From positions 57,356 through 121,355 of the forward strand of contig NZ_LFVY01000018.1 in NCBI RefSeq assembly GCF_001050155.1: DNA of 64,000 bases. Direction: 5' to 3'. The position numbers and the translations under genes are program-made. Below are positions 58,456 through 64,000 of the stretch, one piece after another. Under the pieces are notes generated by a model that searched no databases, was not told the DNA's origin, and saw nothing but the letters and a program-made list of their open reading frames with translations. Positions within the stretch are counted from its first letter, which is position 1; the number at the start of each line of letters is the position of its first letter. The stretch comes from Nitratireductor soli (GTDB taxonomy: Bacteria > Pseudomonadota > Alphaproteobacteria > Rhizobiales > Rhizobiaceae).

Positions 58456-58782
58456 GTGGATGACGATGCGATCCACGATCTTTTTGCCGGTCTTGGTCCG
58501 GTAACCATCAAGCGGATGTTCGGCGGCAAGGGCGTCTACCACCACGGCGTGGTGTTCGCGCTCGAGGTCGGCGACGAAATCGTGCTGAAGGCCGATGGCG
58601 AAAGCGCGCCATTGTTTGCCGAGCAGGGCTGCCGGCAATGGGTGTATCAGGGACACAGCAAGCGCGGTCCGGTGGCAATGCCCTATTGGTCGATCCCCGA
58701 AGCCGCGCTCGACGATCCCGATGAAATGGCGATCTGGGCGCGGCGGGCGTTCGAGGCGGGCTTGCGCAGCCAGAAGAAGTGA
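58456..58782 (+). CDS. TfoX/Sxy N-terminal-domain protein
   Basis: 108 residues, a stand-alone TfoX_N domain: GPVTIKRMFGGKGVYHHGVVFALEVGDEIVLKAD, then PYWSIPEAALDDPDEM and WARRAFEAG. No TfoX C-terminal domain is present. In gammaproteobacteria TfoX controls competence, but in Hyphomicrobiales the role of these short proteins is unknown. The start is GTG at 58456, 12 bases after sufA, so it may ride on the suf transcript. Confidence 0.87.
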   Translation: MDDDAIHDLFAGLGPVTIKRMFGGKGVYHHGVVFALEVGDEIVLKADGESAPLFAEQGCRQWVYQGHSKRGPVAMPYWSIPEAALDDPDEMAIWARRAFEAGLRSQKK

Positions 58783-58830
58783 CGCCTGACCGGCCGCCAC
58801 TCCGCACGTCCGGTGAAATCACCGCGCTTT

Positions 58831-58934
58831 AGACCTTTTCAGCGTTTCATGGAAACGCTGAAAAGGTCTATCTCATTGTTTTTCCGCATTTATGCGGACG
58901 TCAGGTGATTCCGCCTGACTGCAAAATGCTATAG
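58831..58934 (+). repeat. Mosaic hairpin repeat with exchanged first module (family R1)
   Basis: Modules 2 and 3 (CCGCATTTATGCGG; TCAGG...CCTGA) match the other R1 copies, but module 1 is an unrelated perfect hairpin with 18-base arms (58831-58848 AGACCTTTTCAGCGTTTC, 58852-58869). It ends TGCAAAATGCTATAG. Lies between the TfoX-like and helicase genes, which are convergent. Confidence 0.9.
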
Positions 58935-58970
58935 CGGTGCCGGATAAAGTCGGGCGTCTTCCGATGCCCG

Positions 58971-60440
58971 TCAGCTCTTGACGGAAACCTTCATGAAGGC
59001 CGGCATATCGTCGCCGAAGCCTAGCGGCGCATCCTCGCGCTGCTCATGCCGGTCGCTGCGCTCAGGCCGCGCTGCGCGCTCCGGCGCCCTGGAGCGCTGC
59101 GGATCCTTGGCGGGCTGCCGGGGGTGGGCAGGGGCCTCGTCCGCGTCCTTGCGCGTCCTGCGCTCGGCATTGTCGGATTTGATGGCTTCCCTGCGCGGCT
59201 TCCGGGCGTCGTCGGCCTTTTCCTGTGGAGCCGTGTCGTCCTTGTGGCCGCCGCGTCGTGCATTGCGGCCGCGCGGCCTCTCATCGGCGTCGTCCTCGGC
59301 GCTCAGCGTCGACAGATCGCCGTCGAGCCATTCCGTGTCCAAGCCGATCAGCTTGCCGATCGTGTCGACATATTTCTGGTCGGCGCGGCTGACCAGCGTG
59401 AACGCCTTGCCCGAACGGCCGGCACGGCCGGTACGGCCGATGCGGTGCACATAGTCGTCGGCATGGATCGGCACATCGAAATTGAAGATGTGGCTGACAT
59501 CGGGAATGTCGAGACCGCGCGCGGCGACGTCCGATGCCACGAGCAGCTTCAGATTGCCTTTGCGGAAGTTCTCCAGCATGGCCATGCGGGCGCGCTGGTC
59601 CATGTCGCCATGCAGCGCGCCGGCGTCGTACTCATGCCGCACCAGCGAGCGGAACAGGGTCGCCACTTCGGTCTTGCGGTTGCAGAAGATGATGGCGTTC
59701 TTCAGCGTCTCGCCTTCATCGTCGATCAGCTTGCGCAGCTTGTCGCGCTTGGCCCAGGGTTTTGAGCCGACCTTGACGAAGCGCTGCGTGATGTTGGTCG
59801 CCGTGGTGGCCGGCCGCGAAACCTCGACACGCACCGGCGCCTGCAGGAATTGCTGCGTCAGCTTGGTGATCTCCGGCGGCATGGTGGCCGAGAAGAACAA
59901 GGTCTGCCGGGTGAACGGGATCAGCTTGCAGATGCGCTCGATGTCGGGAATGAAGCCCATGTCGAGCATCCGGTCGGCCTCGTCGATGACGAGGATCTCG
60001 ACGCCGGTCAGAAGCAGTTTGCCGCGCTCGAAATGGTCGAGCATGCGGCCAGGCGTGGCGATCAGCACATCGGCGCCGCGCTCCAGCTTCTTCTCCTGTT
60101 CGTCGAACGATACGCCGCCGATCAAGAGGGCGATGTTGAGGCGATGGTTCTTGCCGTATTTGACGAAGTTCTCTTCGACCTGCGCGGCCAGTTCGCGCGT
60201 CGGTTCGAGGATCAGCGTGCGGGGCATGCGGGCACGGGCCCGTCCGCGCTCCAGCCGCGTCAGCATCGGCAGGACGAAGGACGCGGTCTTGCCGGTTCCG
60301 GTCTGGGCAATGCCCAGGACGTCCTTGCCGGCCAGCGCGTGGGGAATGGCGCCCGCTTGAATGGGGGTTGGTTCCGTGTAGCCGGCGTCGGTTACGGCGG
60401 AAAGAACCTTGGGCGACAGGCCTAGGTCGGAAAATGTCAT
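58971..60440 (-). CDS. rhlE: DEAD-box RNA helicase, RhlE type
   Basis: 489 residues. Q motif GYTEPTPIQ, Walker A AQTGTGKT, Ia PTRELA, Ib TPGR, DEAD box in VIDEADRM, SAT, and VI HRIGRTGRAGR. The C-terminus (about residues 370-480) is a long basic and acidic tail with many R, E and D, probably disordered and RNA-binding. It unwinds RNA in ribosome assembly or decay. I start at ATG 60440 with AGGAAG six bases upstream; ATG 60536 would add 32 residues. Confidence 0.92.
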   Translation of the reverse strand: MTFSDLGLSPKVLSAVTDAGYTEPTPIQAGAIPHALAGKDVLGIAQTGTGKTASFVLPMLTRLERGRARARMPRTLILEPTRELAAQVEENFVKYGKNHRLNIALLIGGVSFDEQEKKLERGADVLIATPGRMLDHFERGKLLLTGVEILVIDEADRMLDMGFIPDIERICKLIPFTRQTLFFSATMPPEITKLTQQFLQAPVRVEVSRPATTATNITQRFVKVGSKPWAKRDKLRKLIDDEGETLKNAIIFCNRKTEVATLFRSLVRHEYDAGALHGDMDQRARMAMLENFRKGNLKLLVASDVAARGLDIPDVSHIFNFDVPIHADDYVHRIGRTGRAGRSGKAFTLVSRADQKYVDTIGKLIGLDTEWLDGDLSTLSAEDDADERPRGRNARRGGHKDDTAPQEKADDARKPRREAIKSDNAERRTRKDADEAPAHPRQPAKDPQRSRAPERAARPERSDRHEQREDAPLGFGDDMPAFMKVSVKS

Positions 60441-60599
60441 CGCTTCCTGAGCGGCGTCTTGTTCTGCTGGCACGTTTTGGCTGTCTTTGCTTTCGCGGCG
60501 TGGCGCCGTCCATGAGGCTTTTTGCCTCGAATCCATGCAGGGCCTACGGCCTGCGGCGCGCAATGTCAACAGATCACTTGCCGTAAAGGCAAGTCGGTT

Positions 60600-61373
60600 T
60601 CAGTATCGAAACTGCTCCGAAAGGATGCGTTCGTTCCACGAATGGCTTTCGTCGAAAAGCACGGTGACCGTCTTGTCGCGCGATTCGCGGACGGTGACGG
60701 AGACGACGGATTTGATTTCCGTGTGGTCGGCGACCGCGTTGACCGGCCGCTTGTCCGGCTCGAGAATGTCGAAACGCACCGTTGCCTGGTTCGGCAACAG
60801 GGCGCCGCGCCAGCGGCGCGGACGAAACGGGCTGACGGGCGTCAGCGCCAAAAGCGGCGCGTCGAGCGGCAGGATCGGACCGTGCGCCGACAGGTTGTAA
60901 GCGGTCGAGCCGGCGGGCGTCGCGACCATCACGCCGTCGCAGATCAGCTCCTCCAGCCGCACCTTGCCGTCGATGGCGATGCGGATCTTGGCCGCCTGAT
61001 AGGATTGGCGCAGAAGCGAAACCTCGTTGACCGCCAGCGCCTCGGTCTCATTGCCGTCGGCGTCCAGCGCATGCATCTGCAGCGGCCGGACCGTCTCGGC
61101 GATGGCTGCGGCAACCCGTTCGCGCAGGCCGTCCTCGCGGTATTCGTTCATCAGGAAACCGACCGTGCCGCGATTCATGCCGTAGATGCGCTTGCCGGTG
61201 CCCATGGTCTCGCGCAGGATGTGCAGCATGAAGCCGTCGCCGCCGAGGGCGACGATCACTTCAGCGTCTTCCATGCGTTCCTGGCCGTAGAGAACCGAAA
61301 GGCGGGCGGCGGCGTCCTGGGCATCATCCGTGTCGGCGCAGACAAAGGACAGGACCGGTAGCGGTCGATTCAT
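60600..61373 (-). CDS. nadK: NAD kinase
   Basis: 257 residues, phosphorylates NAD to [17 protein letters not shown] is the GGDG motif; [12 protein letters not shown] and NEVSLLR follow; the diagnostic [25 protein letters not shown] block is present. ATG 61373 starts the protein; the frame runs further upstream without a better candidate. It is upstream of the helicase gene on the same strand with a gap of about 160 bases. Confidence 0.95.
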   Translation of the reverse strand: MNRPLPVLSFVCADTDDAQDAAARLSVLYGQERMEDAEVIVALGGDGFMLHILRETMGTGKRIYGMNRGTVGFLMNEYREDGLRERVAAAIAETVRPLQMHALDADGNETEALAVNEVSLLRQSYQAAKIRIAIDGKVRLEELICDGVMVATPAGSTAYNLSAHGPILPLDAPLLALTPVSPFRPRRWRGALLPNQATVRFDILEPDKRPVNAVADHTEIKSVVSVTVRESRDKTVTVLFDESHSWNERILSEQFRY

Positions 61374-61646
61374 GGGATTGCTCGGCCCTTTCGATGCGAC
61401 ATGATAACCGGTTAGCATGCGACCGGACCCATGCAAAGGCTCCGGCCTGGTGGTCTGACCGAAACAGATGGTCCAATCCGTTTCGGCACGTCAGCCCGCA
61501 AGCCACGGATCTGGCAGGGTGATATTCCCTGACAGATCGGGATCATCGTCAGGATCGCGCCACCAGGCATTGATGTGGGTATCGTGAATGCATGATGCCA
61601 GTTTTGATTTCACTCGCGGACCGATTATGCTAACGGGGCTCCGGTT
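61374..61646. other. 273-base region between nadK and tRNA-Thr
   Basis: Holds the nadK promoter side, a family R2 repeat (61451-61566) and the tRNA-Thr leader. No gene is supported. Confidence 0.65.
61451..61566 (-). repeat. Dispersed repeat, family R2, copy B
   Basis: Its reverse complement aligns end to end with copy A at 25517-25634, sharing GGTCTGACCGAAAC, GTCAGCCC, the CCTGACAGAT block and CAGGATCGC-CCAC. The long 12-base stem of copy A is disrupted here, leaving only CGAAAC/GTTTCG-type remnants. Confidence 0.85.
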
Positions 61647-61722
<76 letters not shown>

Positions 61723-61742
61723 GCTCCCGAGTTTGTACAGCC

Positions 61743-61889
61743 CGGAGACATGGGTAACAGATTGTACCCAAGACATGGGTGACGGTCTCGTGCCGAACGG
61801 GTTGTCGCTGGTCCGCAGGGTTCTCTGCTCCAGGTCGATGTATCCCAGATCATAATGCATGAAGCGCACGAGCCAAATGCCATTATGTG
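61743..61889 (-). mobile_element. IS481-family transposase remnant (C-terminal end)
   Basis: On the - strand a frame reads IWLVRFMHYDLGYIDLEQ, then TSDNPFGTRPSPMS, the standard C-terminus of IS481-family transposases, and runs on without the expected stop. The end adjoining tRNA-Thr carries two GACATGGGT words and CCGGAGACATGGGTAAC, resembling IS481-type terminal repeats. The rest of the element and the other terminus are absent; the N-terminal side is cut where an R1 fragment starts. Confidence 0.75.
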
Positions 61890-61912
61890 TCCAAATGGAC
61901 GCGACGCCCTAA
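61886..61912 (-). repeat. Fragment of the mosaic hairpin repeat (family R1)
   Basis: About 27 bases (GTGTCCAAATGGACGCGACGCCC) match only module 1 and the outer end of R1. It contributes the end of the rlmB gene: the TAG stop is at 61909-61911. It abuts the transposase remnant. Confidence 0.7.
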
Positions 61913-62772
61913 CGTGCACCCGCCAGATGAATGCGCGCCGCGTAGAGCGATACGGCGGCGGCGTTGGAAACGTTGAGCGAGCGGATCGGTCCGGGCATGT
62001 CGAGGCGGGCGAGCGCGGAAACCGTCTCGCGCGTCTTCTGGCGCAGGCCCTTGCCCTCGGCGCCGAGGACCAGCGCGATGCGTTCGCCGTCGAACGTCGC
62101 TTCCAGTTGTTCCGCTCCGTCCGAATCCAAGCCTATCGCCTGAAACCCCGCTGCCTGCAATTCCTCGATCGCCACGGCCAGGTTGCGCACAGTCAGGTGG
62201 TCGATGTGTTCGAGCGCGCCCGAGGCTGCCTTGGCCAACACACCTGATTCGGCGGGACTGTGGCGCGCGGTGGTCACCAGCGCGTTGACGCCGAAGGCGA
62301 CGGCCGAGCGCATGATGGCGCCGACATTGTGCGGGTCGGTCACCTGGTCGAGCACCAGCACCAGGGCCGCGCCTTCCAGGTCGCCGAGCGGTCTCGTTGC
62401 CAGCGGTTCGGCTTCGACCAGAACGCCCTGATGCACGGCGTCGGATCCGGTCAGCCGGTCGATGTCGCGCGGTTCGACCATTTCGACGGGAAAGGGCAGG
62501 GCGTCCGCCTCGCCGAGCTCCAGGCGGGCGGCGGCATTGCGCGTGACGCGCATATGCCGGATGACACGGCGCGGATTGTCGAGTGCTGCGCGCACCGTAT
62601 GCAGGCCGTAGAGCCGCACCAGCCCGTCCTCGGCGTCGCCTGCGGCCTGGGGCTTGTGCCCCGTTTTGGGCCCGTGCTTGCCGTGCGCATCCTGCGTGCG
62701 CTCGCGGTGTGCACGGCGCAGCCGCGCATAGTGGCTGTCCTTGGGGGTCTTTGAATCTCGATCGTCGCTCAT
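61909..62772 (-). CDS. rlmB: 23S rRNA (guanosine-2'-O-)-methyltransferase, TrmH/SpoU family
   Basis: 287 residues. After a basic, unstructured N-terminus of about 45 residues comes an L30e-like substrate-binding part (VRLYGLHTVRAALDNPRR, AVHQGVLVEAEPL) and the SPOUT knot: VLDQVTDPHNVGAIMRSA, LVLGAEGKGLRQ and LNVSNAAAVSLY. These are RlmB features (G2251 of 23S rRNA); a different SpoU target is possible. ATG 62772 is the first good start. Its stop lies in an R1 fragment. Confidence 0.92.
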   Translation of the reverse strand: MSDDRDSKTPKDSHYARLRRAHRERTQDAHGKHGPKTGHKPQAAGDAEDGLVRLYGLHTVRAALDNPRRVIRHMRVTRNAAARLELGEADALPFPVEMVEPRDIDRLTGSDAVHQGVLVEAEPLATRPLGDLEGAALVLVLDQVTDPHNVGAIMRSAVAFGVNALVTTARHSPAESGVLAKAASGALEHIDHLTVRNLAVAIEELQAAGFQAIGLDSDGAEQLEATFDGERIALVLGAEGKGLRQKTRETVSALARLDMPGPIRSLNVSNAAAVSLYAARIHLAGAR

Positions 62773-62963
62773 CGAGCCTCTATAGTGCGCGGCGCGGAAA
62801 AGTGGAAACGCATTCGCGTGGGCGGCAAGTTTTTCGCTGCCGACCGGTGACGGGCGGTTGACAGTACCTTGCCGCCTCGCCATAAGGCCCATCGCGGAAA
62901 TCGGCTGGCTTGCGTTGCCCGTTTCGAGTTTCGCGGCACAACGCACGGCTCCGGCGGTATGAC

Positions 62964-63048
62964 GGAGGGGTGTCCGAGTGGTTAAAGGAGACGGACTGTA
63001 AATCCGTTCGCTATGCGTACGCTGGTTCGAATCCAGCCCCCTCCACCA
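62964..63048 (+). tRNA. tRNA-Tyr (anticodon GTA)
   Basis: 85 bases, class II with a long variable arm (TCGCTATGCGTACGC region). Acceptor GGAGGGG pairs with CCCCTCC, anticodon GTA in CGGACTGTAAATCCG, T-loop GGTTCGAATCC, encoded CCA. It lies 31 bases before tRNA-Gly. Confidence 0.97.
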
Positions 63049-63079
63049 CCGTCCACGGAAGCCGAGCGAAACGAACCCG

Positions 63080-63153
63080 GCGGGTATAGCTCAATGGTAG
63101 AGCAGCAGCCTTCCAAGCTGAATATGCGGGTTCGATTCCCGCTACCCGCTCCA
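63080..63153 (+). tRNA. tRNA-Gly (anticodon TCC)
   Basis: 74 bases with encoded CCA. Acceptor GCGGGTA pairs with TACCCGC, D-arm AGCTCAATGGTAGAGC, anticodon loop CTTCCAA (TCC), T-loop GGTTCGATTCC. It is co-oriented with tRNA-Tyr and upstream of the DUF2867 and tuf genes. Confidence 0.97.
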
Positions 63154-63349
63154 ACCCGTCCCTGTCCATAAGCTTGGCCGCGTCTCTTCAGCAGCGGCTC
63201 GCGTTCAAATTTCCGCGCCGGCACCGTGCGTTCTGCTGCCGTCATGGCGGGCCAGCAAAGATTCCGGCAGGCGGAGACTGCGGCTTCATGGCGCTGGAGG
63301 GACGGGACGGATTGGCGTAGTTTGAGCTGCCGCACGAAGGGAGTTCGCC

Positions 63350-63826
63350 ATGTCGCCGCCCGATCCTGCCCTCGCTGAAGCCGCCAGCCTCCTGCCGGGC
63401 GCACGTTTTGCTGATCGATTCTCGGTTTTCCTGCCGGGTAGCTGCATCGAGGCCGGCGAGGCGGCGCGCAGGATATTCGCTTCGACGCCCAAATGGATTG
63501 TCGGGCTGATGGCCTTGCGGGACCGGCTGGTGAGGCCGTTCGACCTCAAGACGCGCCGGCGGATGGCGGGCGATCAGCCCAGGGCTGCCGCCGGCTGGTT
63601 TCCGATCCTGTCGCAATCGCCGGAGCGTGTGGTGCTGGGCACCGACGACCGGCATCTGGACTTTCGGCTGGTCCTCGAGACGGTGGCGGTCTTGCCCGAA
63701 GGCACGCGCGTTTCGGGTACGACCATCGTCAGAACCCACAATCTTCTCGGTCGCGTCTACCTGGCGGCGGTGATGCCGTTCCACAAGATCATCGTTCCGG
63801 CCATGCTGCGCCGCGTTCTGCGTTGA
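63350..63826 (+). CDS. DUF2867 family protein
   Basis: 158 residues, a small single-domain protein. RFADRFSVFLPG near the start, ARRIFASTPKWIVGLMALRD, then GWFPILSQSPERVVLGTDDRHLDFRLVLE, the family hallmark, and VRTHNLLGRVYLAAVMPFHKIIVPAMLRR at the end. The function is unknown. It stands between the tRNA pair and tuf on the same strand. ATG 63350 is the only good start. Confidence 0.88.
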   Translation: MSPPDPALAEAASLLPGARFADRFSVFLPGSCIEAGEAARRIFASTPKWIVGLMALRDRLVRPFDLKTRRRMAGDQPRAAAGWFPILSQSPERVVLGTDDRHLDFRLVLETVAVLPEGTRVSGTTIVRTHNLLGRVYLAAVMPFHKIIVPAMLRRVLR

Positions 63827-63971
63827 CGCGGGGCGATGATGGCAGCCTGGGGCGAGGCATCGGCCTGCGATCGGCCGCTAAGCGGTAAAGGGGCTTGTAA
63901 TTTGGCGCCTTTGTCGGTAATCGCCGCGCATCAAAAAACCAAACACTCCACGCCGCCCAAGGGAAATTGAG

Positions 63972-64000
63972 ATGGCCAAAGGTAAATTTGAGCGTACGAA
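63972..64000 (+). CDS. tuf: Elongation factor Tu, first codons (3' end outside window)
   Basis: The visible start encodes MAKGKFERT, the EF-Tu N-terminus (usually MAKSKFERT; here Gly4 replaces Ser). ATG 63972 has TTGAG before it. Its position downstream of tRNA-Tyr and tRNA-Gly recalls the tRNA-tufB arrangement of other proteobacteria. Only nine codons are seen. Confidence 0.9.

Noticed and set aside
59000..59300. Possible CRISPR or tandem repeat in the helicase C-terminus.
   Set aside because: The repeated R/D/E codons are low-complexity protein sequence, with no spacers or fixed period.
62982..63404. 140-codon - strand frame across tRNA-Tyr and tRNA-Gly (peptides such as GSGNRTRIFSLEG and WIRTSVRIANG).
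   Set aside because: These peptides are antisense translations of tRNA genes and recur in databases as spurious proteins. The tRNAs explain the sequence.

Overview
The window is chromosomal, GC-rich DNA from an alphaproteobacterium of the order Hyphomicrobiales (Rhizobiales), most likely in the Mesorhizobium / Aminobacter / Phyllobacterium / Brucella neighbourhood. This is inferred from protein character and gene order: folP-folB-folK; dksA next to a FliO-like gene and cckA; NDUFA12, DUF2155, aat, accC, accB and aroQ together; a suf operon of the sufS2-BCD-S1-T-A type; and a tRNA pair upstream of tuf. Almost everything is core housekeeping. I see no prophage, integrative element, CRISPR array, rRNA operon or intact insertion sequence.

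Layout. 0-1.4 kb: end of the folate genes. 1.4-5.2 kb: an exported protein, the YcjX/YcjF pair and a SixA-type phosphatase. 5.4-11.5 kb: dksA, a FliO-like membrane protein, the cell-cycle kinase cckA, pncB and a small secreted protein. 11.5-20.5 kb: pccB, gloA, a double cold-shock protein, a DUF192 protein, two overlapping alpha/beta hydrolases, an enoyl-CoA hydratase, cysE, DUF3126 and a gamma-carbonic-anhydrase-like protein. 20.6-25.3 kb: a transglutaminase-like peptidase, PilZ and PAS proteins, a probable structured RNA, a rhomboid protease, a CBS protein and YjhX. 25.7-33.1 kb: gatB, a GNAT protein, NDUFA12, DUF2155, aat, accC-accB, aroQ and a DsbA-like protein. 33.1-51.1 kb: an M48 protease, RNase E, an AmiC-type amidase, PBP1A, prfB with a +1 frameshift site, an M23 peptidase, a peroxiredoxin, a very large AsmA/YhdP-like protein, tyrS and a hydrolase. 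51.3-58.8 kb: the suf operon. 59-64 kb: an RhlE-type helicase, nadK, tRNA-Thr, an IS481 remnant, rlmB, tRNA-Tyr, tRNA-Gly, a DUF2867 protein and the first codons of tuf.

Functional themes. Envelope and peptidoglycan work is concentrated at 33-49 kb (amidase, PBP1A, LytM peptidase, M48 protease, AsmA-like protein). Iron-sulfur assembly forms one continuous block, preceded by a sequence that matches the Irr iron-control element. Fatty-acid initiation (accB, accC) and propionyl-CoA carboxylation (pccB) are both present.

The least conventional content lies between genes. At least seven full or partial copies of a roughly 100-bp mosaic of small hairpins occur, often touching a start or stop codon. 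A second, roughly 117-bp dispersed repeat is present in two opposite copies. There are two other inverted-repeat elements. An orphan intrinsic terminator with hairpins before it lies upstream of the rhomboid gene and suggests an undescribed small RNA or transcription-attenuated leader. I found no convincing new multi-gene system; the structured-RNA candidate and the repeat families are the best leads.
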